The notes under the pieces: generated by a model
What the model saw: the letters and a program-made list of their open reading frames with translations, nothing else
What the model was told of the DNA's origin: nothing
Database searches by the model: none
Shown: piece after piece, positions 7,931-16,305 of the stretch
Layout of the letters: every line of letters starts with the position of its first letter
Numbering within the stretch: position 1 is the stretch's first letter
Origin: Candidatus Scotarchaeum otlingeri
Lineage (GTDB): Archaea; Thermoproteota; Nitrososphaeria; Geothermarchaeales; JDFR-13
Direction of reading: 5' to 3'
NCBI GenBank assembly: GCA_002011075.2
Contig: MTMA02000006.1
Span: 1,170,599-1,234,598, forward strand
DNA: 64,000 nucleotides
Translations under genes and position numbers: made by a program

Positions 7931-8729
7931 GTTGTTTCTCGTTAAGTTGGGGGGTAGCCTAATAACAGATAAGACAAAGCCCTATACCCCCAGGATAGAT
8001 GTGATAAGGAGACTACTGGGGGAAATAAAGGAAGCTATTTCGATGGAGAGAAGGCTTATACTCGGTCACGGCGGAGGAAGCTTTCCACACGTATCTGCCT
8101 CTAAATATCATACCTATAGAGGATTTGTGAATGAGAAGAGCCTATATGGGATGACGGTTGTCCATAGAGATGCTTCTAGACTTAATAGTATTATAATCGA
8201 GGAACTGCTAGAAATAGACGTACCTGCCCTTCCCATACAACCGTCAAGCATTACCATCGCAGAGGATTCGAGGATCATAGAAATGTATATAGAGCCGATT
8301 AAGCTTTTGTTGGGGCACAATATATTGCCAGTAGTGTATGGAGATGTGGCTCTAGATCTGGAGAAGGGGTGCTGTATATTGTCAACAGAGGAGATATTTA
8401 GGTTTTTATCTATCAAACTTAAGGAGGAATATGATCCATATATAGTGATGTGTGAAGTTGTAGATGGGATATACTCTAAGGATCCTATTAAGTATCCGGA
8501 TGCCGAGTTCATACCTAGAGTCACTAGAGATAACTATTTGGAGGTAAAGGAGTACCTTAGTTCTTCGCATGGAATTGATGTCACTGGGGGGATGTTGCAT
8601 AAGGTGGAAGTTCTATTTGAACTAGCCAAAGAAGGAATATCCTCTATAATACTAAATGGATTAATTCAAAATAACTTGAAAAGTTTCTTAGAAGGAAAAC
8701 ATGTAAAGGGAACCATAATTCAATATTAA
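7917..8729 (+). CDS. Isopentenyl phosphate kinase
   Basis: This 270-residue enzyme of the amino-acid-kinase fold phosphorylates isopentenyl phosphate to IPP, the last step of the archaeal mevalonate route. Diagnostic elements: LVKLGGSLITDK at the N-terminus, LGHGGGSFPHV with the His that marks isopentenyl phosphate kinases, IVMCEVVDGIYSKDP (nucleotide region) and HGIDVTGGMLHKVE near residue 223. The ATG at 7917 lies inside the end of ubiX, so it is translationally coupled. It is the last gene of the operon; T-rich, AT-rich DNA follows. Confidence 0.95.
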   Translation: MKKDRLFLVKLGGSLITDKTKPYTPRIDVIRRLLGEIKEAISMERRLILGHGGGSFPHVSASKYHTYRGFVNEKSLYGMTVVHRDASRLNSIIIEELLEIDVPALPIQPSSITIAEDSRIIEMYIEPIKLLLGHNILPVVYGDVALDLEKGCCILSTEEIFRFLSIKLKEEYDPYIVMCEVVDGIYSKDPIKYPDAEFIPRVTRDNYLEVKEYLSSSHGIDVTGGMLHKVEVLFELAKEGISSIILNGLIQNNLKSFLEGKHVKGTIIQY

Positions 8730-8786
8730 CTTATATTTCCTATTGTACAGCGGCTAAATTCGATAAAAATATTATTGGTGGAATAT

Positions 8787-9230
8787 TTACAATTTCCTAG
8801 ACTTATGTTTTTTGGCTGATTCAATATTTTGAAACTTATTTTCTCTTACTTGGACATCCGATCCCTTTATTATAAATATTGCTGTAAATTTGATGTTTGA
8901 ATTTGTGAATCCCCTAATTACCGTATCAATATTAAATCCCCTTAGAGTGACATTACTACTTCCTATTGTAATTAGGGCAGTTATCTTTAGCCCCTTTATC
9001 GAAAATTTCTTCATCTCATATTTTTTAGGAGCACGAATTATAGGGAATCTGACACCTATTATATTTAAGGGCTTATCTATATAAAGTTGTTCTTCATATA
9101 CTCCTGGCTTAACAATTATTGTCGACCCAGGATTAGCTGCATCTATAGCCGACTGGATCGTTTGATAATTAGTAGGAACTATAATAGGTGATTTCTCTTT
9201 CTCAGGATAAAAAGATGAAAAACCATTCAT
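8787..9230 (-). CDS. Truncated parallel beta-helix (pectin-lyase-fold, NosD-like) protein
   Basis: This 147-residue protein contains the start of a right-handed beta-helix: the entry motif VPTNYQTIQSAIDAANPGST, IIVKPGVYEEQLYIDKPLNI, then coils with NVTLRGFNID. Proteins of this family normally have many more coils and a signal peptide; here there is neither, and the chain ends in a basic tail (KKHKSRKL). It is probably a truncated gene or a pseudogene fragment of a surface protein. It lies next to other surface-polysaccharide gene remnants. Confidence 0.55.
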   Translation of the reverse strand: MNGFSSFYPEKEKSPIIVPTNYQTIQSAIDAANPGSTIIVKPGVYEEQLYIDKPLNIIGVRFPIIRAPKKYEMKKFSIKGLKITALITIGSSNVTLRGFNIDTVIRGFTNSNIKFTAIFIIKGSDVQVRENKFQNIESAKKHKSRKL

Positions 9231-9279
9231 AATCTAATCTCCAATTAATAATCAAAACCTATATGTAACACCCCCTAAT

Positions 9280-9316
9280 TAAATATTAGAAATATATGAA
9301 AGATATCTAATATTTA
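9280..9316. repeat. 11-bp perfect inverted repeat, 15-nt spacer
   Basis: TAAATATTAGA at 9280-9290 is repeated in inverse orientation as TCTAATATTTA at 9306-9316. It lies about 50-90 nt upstream of the minus-strand gene ending at 8787. The arms are pure AT except one G/C pair, so it could be an operator, a weak hairpin or chance in AT-rich DNA. The rest of 9231-9454 holds no gene that I can support. Confidence 0.4.
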
Positions 9317-9454
9317 ATCTAATAATTAATTTAAATTTTGCATTTAGAGAAAATACATATGTTAAATTCCTAATACTATCTTAATAATGGTTTATATGAA
9401 ATGCCCATCCGATAAGGTATGATACTGGGATATTGCTATTTCACATATATCCTC

Positions 9455-9830
9455 TTAAAATCCACCTGGACCTACTGATCTCCTTGTAATCCAGCCATGC
9501 TTATTCATAGTAATTATGGCATATATTCTTACCCAGAACATTAGGAATAGATACCATGGATATAGCAGTATCCAAATCCATTTCCTCGTTAAATGACTTC
9601 TAATGACTGGATGGATCCTTATTAATCGTGTTAATGTCAACCCTATCACTAGGATACCGAATCTTATTAATGTACATTGCCATTTGGTTCCGAACCAAAA
9701 CCAATGGGGCGATACTATGCTTTTTACAACGAGAAATATCATTAATAGCTCTCCCCAAACAATCCAGAAATATATAAATCACTCTTAAGAATAGGATGAT
9801 AGTTGGATCTCCCAATAATCTCAATATTCA
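9455..9830 (-). pseudogene. C-terminal remnant of a family 2 glycosyltransferase, frameshifted
   Basis: One minus-strand frame (9455-9742 and somewhat upstream) encodes FWFGTKWQCTLIRFGILVIG, a second membrane helix with Trp/Leu, and the ending RIYAIITMNKHGWITRR, which matches the C-terminus of processive GT2 enzymes such as hyaluronan- or cellulose-synthase-like proteins. The expected upstream helix is split: its first part is in another frame (PTIILFLRVIYIF) and the second in the main frame (FWIVWGELLMIFLV). No catalytic D-x-D or Q-x-x-R-W part exists in the window. It is a gene relic. Confidence 0.55.
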
Positions 9831-9892
9831 ATTAATGTTTTTCCGAAAGCCTGGCCTATAACGCCAGAGCCTATTATAAGGATTTTATTCAT
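9821..9892 (-). pseudogene. N-terminal fragment of a Rossmann-fold dehydrogenase
   Basis: A 23-residue frame starting at 9892 reads MNKILIIGSGVIGQAFGKT and stops at 9821. The G-S-G-V-I-G-Q-A pattern is the NAD-binding start of nucleotide-sugar dehydrogenases or related enzymes. It merges directly into the glycosyltransferase relic, so both look like leftovers of a deleted cell-surface polysaccharide locus. Confidence 0.45.
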
Positions 9893-9986
9893 TATTCGTC
9901 TCCTAGATATGTTAATCTTATTAACATAATATAGCTATATAAATTCAATATTAAAAACGTCTTCCGCTTACATTCCGACCACTATA

Positions 9987-10020
9987 TATATTTAATATCA
10001 AATTATATTTAATATCAAAT
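9987..10020. repeat. 17-bp perfect tandem duplication
   Basis: TATATTTAATATCAAAT occurs twice head to tail (9987-10003 and 10004-10020), directly downstream of the proC stop. It is probably a slippage product at the edge of the relic region. Confidence 0.7.
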
Positions 10021-10030
10021 GTTCTGGGTA

Positions 10031-10846
10031 TCACTGATGGATACTATCCTTGTGTTGCTTAGATATGTCTTCAGCCCTCTGCGTCGCCGCATACACCGCT
10101 TTCATGAGTCCTCTTCTCAAACCGGTTTCCTCCAACTCAAATAACCCCTCTATCGTTGTTCCAGCCGGTGTAACCACCATCTCCTTTATCTTTGCATAGT
10201 GAGTCCCGCCATCCCTAATCAATTTTCCGGTTCCAATAGCCACTTGAGCCGCCCCTAATAAGGCTACATCTCTAGGTATCCCTACTTTGAGCCCTGCATA
10301 TACCATGGCCTCTATAAAGGTGGATAAGTATGCCGGTCCACTACCTGTTAATCCTGTATATGCATTCAATTGCTGCTCATCAACTTCATATGCCAGTCCC
10401 ATTGCGGAGAATAATACATCTACAAATTCCCTATCTTTCTGCATAATCTTTTGGGATAGAGAGTAAACTGTGAAACTCTCTCCTACTAGTACCGCGAGGT
10501 TGGGCATAGCCCGGACAACTCTAGATTCAGGGAGAATTTCTTCAATCACATTTATAGGTATGCCTGCGGCGACAGATATAATCAATTTACCTTTAGAAGC
10601 CTCCTTAATTTCTACTAAAATATCCTTTACTTGATTCGGCTTTACAGATATAAGTATGGCCTCACTATTTTGCGCCGCCCATTTGTTATCTTTGGTGATT
10701 ATGACCCCTAGCTTCTCGAGATCCCGGATCTTCTCTAGGTCCCGCCTTGTAGCTATTATCTTCTCTATAATCTTTTTCCTCGCTAGTATTCTTGCCATGG
10801 CACCGCCGATTATCCCCGCGCCGATTATCGAGATAGAGTTATACAT
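10031..10846 (-). CDS. proC: Pyrroline-5-carboxylate reductase
   Basis: This 271-residue enzyme reduces 1-pyrroline-5-carboxylate to proline with NAD(P)H. It shows the N-terminal Rossmann motif ISIIGAGIIGGAMARI, the VKPNQV segment that follows the second strand, VRAMPNLAVLVGES, and the C-terminal signature region with TGLTGSGPAYLSTFIEAM and VTPAGTTIEGL. I start at the ATG at 10846, which has GGAGG 7 nt upstream; an ATG at 10864 would lie within or before that site. Length is normal. It is monocistronic or co-transcribed with the M48 gene upstream (66-nt gap). Confidence 0.95.
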   Translation of the reverse strand: MYNSISIIGAGIIGGAMARILARKKIIEKIIATRRDLEKIRDLEKLGVIITKDNKWAAQNSEAILISVKPNQVKDILVEIKEASKGKLIISVAAGIPINVIEEILPESRVVRAMPNLAVLVGESFTVYSLSQKIMQKDREFVDVLFSAMGLAYEVDEQQLNAYTGLTGSGPAYLSTFIEAMVYAGLKVGIPRDVALLGAAQVAIGTGKLIRDGGTHYAKIKEMVVTPAGTTIEGLFELEETGLRRGLMKAVYAATQRAEDISKQHKDSIHQ

Positions 10847-10912
10847 ACTCAAGCCTCCAATCAATCATTATAATAATATAGAAAGGGTTATTTTAGGTAT
10901 ATAATTAAGTGG

Positions 10913-11539
10913 TTACTCGAATTTGAATCCTTCCTTCTCCAATACCCTTATCCTTTCTTCGATTAACCTTATACGTTCTCTAACAGTCATAACGGGAAGT
11001 TTGACGCCTAATACCTCCCAGAGATGGGATGGTCTATCTAAGTCATTATTAGCCAGCTTCAGTAATGCTGATACCGATTTAGACTTATTGCCGGTAATAA
11101 TTATCCCCCACAAATCCGCCTGTATCTCTTGGCTCTTTGTAAGTCCAGCCTCCGCCGGAGAGGAGCCGGCGGTATACTGGAGATATTTTAAGGCTTCCGA
11201 TGCAAATATCGCTATTACAGCCGGGGGATAGCGATATGCAAGTGAATAGACTGACCCTCTGATTAGATCGGAGAAAAGCCTAATAGGAAGGTGATTCATA
11301 TAGATATGTGTTGCTTCGTGGGCTAATACAAACTTTATCTCATCAAAATCGAGAAGGTCAATAATCTTTGTAGATATCGTTATAAAGCCGTAGGTGGTAT
11401 CCATCACTTTCGCTCCAGAAGCCTTGGCTATCGGCGATGAATCTTTAATAATAGATAATTTTACACTACTTTCTTTGGCTCCTAGAGTTTTGAATACCCG
11501 GTTTATATATCTCTGGAAGTATCTCTCGAGTGATTCCAT
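10913..11539 (-). CDS. M48-like zinc metalloprotease
   Basis: This 208-residue soluble protein has the zinc-binding motif LAHEATHIYMNH (HExxH, near residue 94) and a downstream candidate third ligand in SQEIQADLWG (Glu, near residue 141), the gluzincin arrangement of peptidase family M48. Unlike HtpX or Ste24 it lacks clear membrane helices apart from a moderately hydrophobic segment around PPAVIAIFASEAL. The C-terminus is charged and helical. It probably degrades misfolded or specific substrates in the cytosol or at the membrane. Start ATG at 11539. Confidence 0.8.
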   Translation of the reverse strand: MESLERYFQRYINRVFKTLGAKESSVKLSIIKDSSPIAKASGAKVMDTTYGFITISTKIIDLLDFDEIKFVLAHEATHIYMNHLPIRLFSDLIRGSVYSLAYRYPPAVIAIFASEALKYLQYTAGSSPAEAGLTKSQEIQADLWGIIITGNKSKSVSALLKLANNDLDRPSHLWEVLGVKLPVMTVRERIRLIEERIRVLEKEGFKFE

Positions 11540-11623
11540 ATTATTTACCTAAATCTTTATAGCCTAAGTTAGTAGATAAATTTGATATCGCACTCGAAGC
11601 CTCCCCCTAAACCCCGCCATAAT

Positions 11624-12355
11624 TTATATATCAAAACCCTGTCTTTTAAGCGCCTCCAGCATCTTTTTATTTCTAGTATATAACCTACCTTTATCACCCA
11701 AGTACCTTGTTATCCTTCTCATATAGGAGGCTAATGTCCCTCCCTCCTCGAGAGTCTTCACCGCCCTTTCGATAATATAATTGTCATCAGGGTAATTATC
11801 GATATAACATAGCTCATCTATCCCAAGTTTATGTTTCAAGGCAGGCTCTTCATCAGGGATACCTATACATAAACCAAATAGTGGGTAAACGTATCTTGGC
11901 AATTCAAGTAGTTCTATCACTCGAATCGGATCATTCTGTAGAGCACCGATATAGCATGTTCCATAACCCAACGATTCAGCGGCCATGACAATATTCTGAG
12001 CAGCGATCACGGCGTCAACAACTGATACATAGAACATAGAGAGATTTGGTTCACCCATATCTATTCCCTTTGAAGTACCGATTATCCTGTGTCTACGGAG
12101 ATCAGCAAGAAATACCAGGAAGTCTGAAGCCTCGATTATCTGACTCTGGTCACCCGCCAGTTCTGCAAGTTTAGCTCTCTTATCCGCATCATCTACTTTG
12201 ATAACTGAATATGTCTGTAGATTTGCAGAGGATGGTGCTTTGAAGCCGGCGAATAATATAGTTTCCATATCTTCATCAGGTATCTTCTCCGGTTTATACT
12301 TCCTTATCGTTCTGTGCTCCGCTATTACCCGTAGGACATCGTTTATAGGCTTCAT
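11624..12355 (-). CDS. Nitroreductase-family FMN-dependent oxidoreductase
   Basis: This 243-residue protein begins with the family pattern EHRTIRKYKPEKIPDEDMET, followed by FAGFKAPSSANLQTYSVI (FMN phosphate and substrate region), AAQNIVMAAESLGYGTCYIG and the FGLCIGIPDEEP segment. It resembles the NfsA/FRP branch (NADPH:FMN/nitro reductases) in its C-terminal extension with YNxDY-like region NYPDDNYI. The physiological substrate cannot be inferred. It is divergently oriented to the M24 peptidase gene across a 64-nt gap. Confidence 0.88.
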   Translation of the reverse strand: MKPINDVLRVIAEHRTIRKYKPEKIPDEDMETILFAGFKAPSSANLQTYSVIKVDDADKRAKLAELAGDQSQIIEASDFLVFLADLRRHRIIGTSKGIDMGEPNLSMFYVSVVDAVIAAQNIVMAAESLGYGTCYIGALQNDPIRVIELLELPRYVYPLFGLCIGIPDEEPALKHKLGIDELCYIDNYPDDNYIIERAVKTLEEGGTLASYMRRITRYLGDKGRLYTRNKKMLEALKRQGFDI

Positions 12356-12419
12356 AGGATAAAATAGTTAACCCCGAGGATTATATAATTTTATTCATTT
12401 ATTGGTATAATGAATATTT

Positions 12420-13607
12420 ATGGAATATATTATTTCGAAGAGAGAAGTTGAAAAGAGGGTTAGTGAAATAGGGAAATCTATGGATAAAACGGGTATGGAT
12501 GCATTATATTTGGCTTCTAAGGCAAATATAAGCTATCTTACAAATTTTTTCTTTATACCTACTGAAAGACCTATTGCAGCTATAGTCAAGAGTAATGGGG
12601 AGAAGATTCTAATTGTGCCTAGACTGGAGGTAGAGCATGCCGAGAAATACTCTTATGCTGATAGGATACTTTGGTACCCAGAGTATCCAGATGAGAAACA
12701 TCCTATGAAGTGGATCAGTGAATATATAGAGGAGGAGGGGTTATCACATGGAAAAATAGGTTATGATGTTGATGGATATGGACATGTATTCGGTTATAGA
12801 GGAAAAAGATTGAGTGAATACTTACCTAATACCAAATTTAGATATGCAAGGGACCTTGTTGAGCAGGCAAGAGTCATCAAAAGTTATGAAGAGATCAGGT
12901 TACTGAGGGAGAGCTCTAGGTGGACTAAATATGTTCATCAACTACTTCAAGAATATAGTAGGCCAGGTATATCTGAAGATGAGGTTGAGCATAGGGCGAG
13001 TTTAGAAGCTACTCTAAAAATGGCTGAAACTTTAAGAGATAAATATCTAGCTGTGGGATGGATCGTTGGGGCAAAAGCTGGTTTTAGGGGGCAAATAGGT
13101 ATTCATTCGTATTATCCTCATTCCCTGCCTAGACACACCATACTGGAGGAGGGAGATATACTTGTCACCGGGGCCGGTGCCTCAGTAAGCGGATATAGTG
13201 TTGAGCTAGAAAGAACCATGTTTCTAGGTAAACCCTCTAGAGACACATCTAAATATTTTGATTTAATGCTGAAGGCTCAGAAACTTGCTTTGGATCACCT
13301 ATCCCCTGGGACAAAGTGTAGTGATGTTGATAAGGCTGTTAGAAAATTCTATAAAGAAAAGGGGTTATACGATTATTGGAGGCATCATACTGGCCATGGT
13401 ATAGGCCTGGATTACCATGAAGCGCCTTTCTTAGATGTTGGGGACGACACTATACTAGTGGAGGGTATGGTTCTTACAATTGAACCCGGCATCTATGTAC
13501 CAGGATTAGGCGGATTCAGACACTCAGATACCGTTCTAATTACCGGGGATGGATACGAATTCCTTACAGACTATCCGAGGGATATAGATGATCTAACTAT
13601 TCTATAG
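12420..13607 (+). CDS. M24B-family peptidase-like protein (Xaa-Pro dipeptidase type)
   Basis: This 395-residue protein has an N-terminal creatinase-like domain (1-160) and a C-terminal pita-bread domain. His and Glu positions of the metal centre are seen in HHTGHGIGLDYHEAPF and LTIEPGIYVPG. The first two Asp ligands of classical M24 peptidases are not obvious: the strand pair reads LVTGAGASVSGYSVELERT, where the usual V-D-x-G-A and D-x-x-R-T become V-T-G-A-G and E-L-E-R-T. This variant is, to my recollection, common in one archaeal/bacterial subgroup, so metal number or chemistry may differ (prolidase, or a creatinase-like hydrolase). A TATA-like TTATATAA near 12381 is about 35 nt before the ATG. 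Confidence 0.85.
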   Translation: MEYIISKREVEKRVSEIGKSMDKTGMDALYLASKANISYLTNFFFIPTERPIAAIVKSNGEKILIVPRLEVEHAEKYSYADRILWYPEYPDEKHPMKWISEYIEEEGLSHGKIGYDVDGYGHVFGYRGKRLSEYLPNTKFRYARDLVEQARVIKSYEEIRLLRESSRWTKYVHQLLQEYSRPGISEDEVEHRASLEATLKMAETLRDKYLAVGWIVGAKAGFRGQIGIHSYYPHSLPRHTILEEGDILVTGAGASVSGYSVELERTMFLGKPSRDTSKYFDLMLKAQKLALDHLSPGTKCSDVDKAVRKFYKEKGLYDYWRHHTGHGIGLDYHEAPFLDVGDDTILVEGMVLTIEPGIYVPGLGGFRHSDTVLITGDGYEFLTDYPRDIDDLTIL

Positions 13608-13734
13608 ATTATATGATAAAGAGTATTACTAGCGGCTCTTATACTAAGCTAAGGATCAACTATCGTTATTTATTAATTCTGCACTGTTATACTATTCTTA
13701 ATATAATATTATTGAGGTACTTTGGTGATAGTCA

Positions 13735-14403
13735 ATGGAATATGAGTTAGAGCATAAACCGGCATATACATTGTTGAAGATCAGGCTGAGGCCAGGTGAA
13801 AGTTTGACCGTCGAGAGCGGTGGATACATGCTTCATAAAGGCGATGTAGAAATTAAGACTTCGACGGGCGGGGTGTTTAGAGGATTACGTAGAACGTTAT
13901 TGGGTGGTGAGGCTTTGTTTCTCAATACGATGACGGCTAAGGGTGATGTAGAGGTATGGCTTAGCCCCAGCTTACCTGGGGATATAAAGGTGGTGAAACT
14001 TCAGAACACGGAGTTGTATATCCAGGATTCCTCTTATCTTGCCCATTATGGAGATATCGATATCGATGTAGGATGGAAAGGATTAAGAGGATTGATAGCT
14101 GAGGGTGAGTTGTTCTGGCTTAAGGCAAAGGGCAGTGGATTTGTATTCATCAATAGTTATGGAGCCATGGATGAATTGAATTTATTGCCTGGTGATAAAT
14201 TGACTATCGATAATATGCATTTCGTGGCTTTGGATGGAACTGTGGATTGGAGAGTCAGGAAATTTGGGGGTTGGAAGAGTTTTCTTCTGAGTGGAGAAGG
14301 ATTTGTTATAGATGTTAAGGGACCTGGTAGAGTCTGGGTGCAATCTAGAAACCTACCTGTATTGGCGAAAATCCTATCGAAGTTTATTCCGCATAAACGG
14401 TAA
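13735..14403 (+). CDS. AIM24/TIGR00266-family protein
   Basis: This 222-residue beta-rich protein matches the AIM24 (TIGR00266) family. Conserved elements are LRPGESLTVESGGYML, GGVFRGLRRTLLGGEALFLN, the G-D-I near residue 82 and GSGFVFINSYGAM. The family is widespread, forms a compact beta-helical or trefoil-like fold and has no proven biochemical role in prokaryotes. There is no signal peptide or membrane helix. It is followed after 105 nt by a membrane protein gene on the same strand. Confidence 0.85.
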   Translation: MEYELEHKPAYTLLKIRLRPGESLTVESGGYMLHKGDVEIKTSTGGVFRGLRRTLLGGEALFLNTMTAKGDVEVWLSPSLPGDIKVVKLQNTELYIQDSSYLAHYGDIDIDVGWKGLRGLIAEGELFWLKAKGSGFVFINSYGAMDELNLLPGDKLTIDNMHFVALDGTVDWRVRKFGGWKSFLLSGEGFVIDVKGPGRVWVQSRNLPVLAKILSKFIPHKR

Positions 14404-14508
14404 TCCCCCTTTTTGTTTATTTTATATTGATATATCTATAGTATCTGTCAAATTTTCGTATTATGCATATTCTCCTCTTAATATTATGGAAGATATATTC
14501 ATAATTTT

Positions 14509-14949
14509 ATGAGTGAAGAACGTAGATTACTAATCTACTTGGCGGTAAAGGGAGTATTCACCCTATTCTTTATAGCCCTAGTAATATTTTCACTTCAGCT
14601 TATCTCTAATCCTGAAGGATTCGTTTATTCACTTAATGCAGGCGAGATAACTGAATTCAAGGGATACTATTTCTATGCATCTCTATCCTTTAGCTATCTC
14701 ATACTGATCGCCATAATATCTGTTATTGTCGCTGTTGACCCGATTAAGTATAGCCATCTAATACTAGTTATTACCGTTGCGTCAATATTCAGCGGGTTAT
14801 CATTGATAGGAATGTCATCCGTCGAGGGAGGCGCTGTATTTGTATTATTTACTCTAATCAATCTAAGTGTTGCAGCGATATCTATTATTGTATATTTTAT
14901 TGTTAAAAAAGAATTTGGGGGTTTAGGTAAAAGCGATAGAGAAGAATAA
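14509..14949 (+). CDS. Four-helix membrane protein of unknown function
   Basis: This 146-residue protein has four predicted membrane helices with short loops (starting near residues 14, 52, 82 and 107) and charged ends. It contains no recognisable motif. A TTATGAGTG start context follows the AT-rich stretch at 14487-14507. It may be co-transcribed with the AIM24-like gene. Confidence 0.65.
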   Translation: MSEERRLLIYLAVKGVFTLFFIALVIFSLQLISNPEGFVYSLNAGEITEFKGYYFYASLSFSYLILIAIISVIVAVDPIKYSHLILVITVASIFSGLSLIGMSSVEGGAVFVLFTLINLSVAAISIIVYFIVKKEFGGLGKSDREE

Positions 14950-15034
14950 TAGTATCTATGGCTTCTTTGATTAGTGGCTTTCTTAACCTGATAATGATTC
15001 TGATTGTTGATTAATGAAATAATAGATAAAAAGT

Positions 15035-16087
15035 TTAGGCTTGGGCCACCGCTAGATCCGCCCTAACCACACCGTATCCAGACTCTGAATCCCATCCCGC
15101 TGGTCCAATGTCATCGGCGGTGTCTCTAAGTAGTGTTCGTATATCCTCTACTGTATATGAAACTCCGCTAGAAATCAGTTTGGCGATAACTAAGCCTACT
15201 GTTCCTGCTACATGCGGTGCTGCCATTGAGGTTCCAGAGTAGGATCCATATCTACTGTTAGGTAGGGTAGATAATATATCAACTCCGGGGGCTGCTAATT
15301 CGACTTCCGGTCCCTTTGAACTCCATGATGGGACGTTGTCGCTTGAGTCTATTGCCGCAACCGCTATGACCTCTGGGAATTTAGCTGGATATGTAACTCC
15401 ATCATCACCCTCATTACCTGCTGCTGCAACTAGAACTACACCTACGCTATAAGCGAATTTAACTGCTTCATCTAGCTCAGCACTGTAGCTGAATCCGCCC
15501 AGACTCATACTAATAACTTCAGCTGCATCGTCATCGGGGTCTCCTGCAACCAACCCATCTCCATCACTATCGAGTATGCCATCTGGCCCATATACCGCGG
15601 CATAAATGCCTTCCGCTACATCGATCCATGAACCAAAGCCCGAGTCACTTAGTACTTTTATTGCGTATATGGAGATGTTATACCCCACTCCTACGACGCC
15701 TATATCGTTGAAGAGCGCGGCTATGGTTCCAGTGACATGGGTTCCATGGCCATTTTTATCTCTCCAGTCCCTATAATTCTCCGAATAAGTATCGCCTACA
15801 ACGGATAATCCCCATTTAATATTCAAGGATAGATCGGGATGATTCTTATCGACCCCTGTGTCTAATACAGCAACTTCAACATTTAGACCTGTTGATGTTT
15901 GCCATGCATCTGGTGCACCTATCCTAACTAGTCCCCATGGAATCTCCTGAGCAGGTTGAGGGGGGCCTTTTATCTCTGGTGCGAGTATCCAGACCTCGCC
16001 TGAGGCTGAGGGCTGTATAGCTAGGATAGGAAGCATTGTATTAAGTAGTAAAAGCACTGCTAGTAATATAGATAATTTATATTTCAT
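15035..16087 (-). CDS. Secreted subtilisin-like serine protease (family S8)
   Basis: This protease of about 350 residues is exported by an N-terminal signal (hydrophobic residues 4-21). The catalytic triad is clear: Asp in VAVLDTGVD, His in NGHGTHVTG and Ser in GTSMAAPHVAG; the oxyanion Asn is in AAAGNEG. An acidic insert DSDGDGLVAGDPDDDAAE between the His and Ser blocks looks like a calcium-binding loop, as in thermostable archaeal subtilases. Between signal and catalytic domain there are only about 30 residues, so the usual I9 propeptide is missing. I start at the ATG at 16087, which has AGAGG upstream, rather than a TTG three codons earlier. It probably degrades extracellular protein for nutrition. 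Confidence 0.93.
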   Translation of the reverse strand: MKYKLSILLAVLLLLNTMLPILAIQPSASGEVWILAPEIKGPPQPAQEIPWGLVRIGAPDAWQTSTGLNVEVAVLDTGVDKNHPDLSLNIKWGLSVVGDTYSENYRDWRDKNGHGTHVTGTIAALFNDIGVVGVGYNISIYAIKVLSDSGFGSWIDVAEGIYAAVYGPDGILDSDGDGLVAGDPDDDAAEVISMSLGGFSYSAELDEAVKFAYSVGVVLVAAAGNEGDDGVTYPAKFPEVIAVAAIDSSDNVPSWSSKGPEVELAAPGVDILSTLPNSRYGSYSGTSMAAPHVAGTVGLVIAKLISSGVSYTVEDIRTLLRDTADDIGPAGWDSESGYGVVRADLAVAQA

Positions 16088-16305
16088 TTTATTCAACCTC
16101 TAACTAATCAATATAGATTACTATAGCTTAATAATTTATTAAGTGTATAAATATAGTTTTGGTTATCCCGCAATATTTAGGGTATTGTTATGCTGAATAG
16201 TTATAAATAGGGTGGATTGTGATAGATTATATTCGAGATTGAGGGCTAATATGCTATTACTTCAAATATTTTTGTTATAATATGTAGTTTAATGATAGTG
16301 ATACT

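Noticed and set aside
9600-9824. Two short frames on both strands between 9600 and 9824 as independent genes.
   Set aside because: Their sequences are better explained as frame-shifted pieces, or the antisense, of the glycosyltransferase relic.
14950-15030. C/D-box-like elements (TGATTAATGA and CTGAT) in the gap before the subtilase gene.
   Set aside because: Boxes are imperfect and the order does not give the C-D'-C'-D layout, so no sRNA is called.
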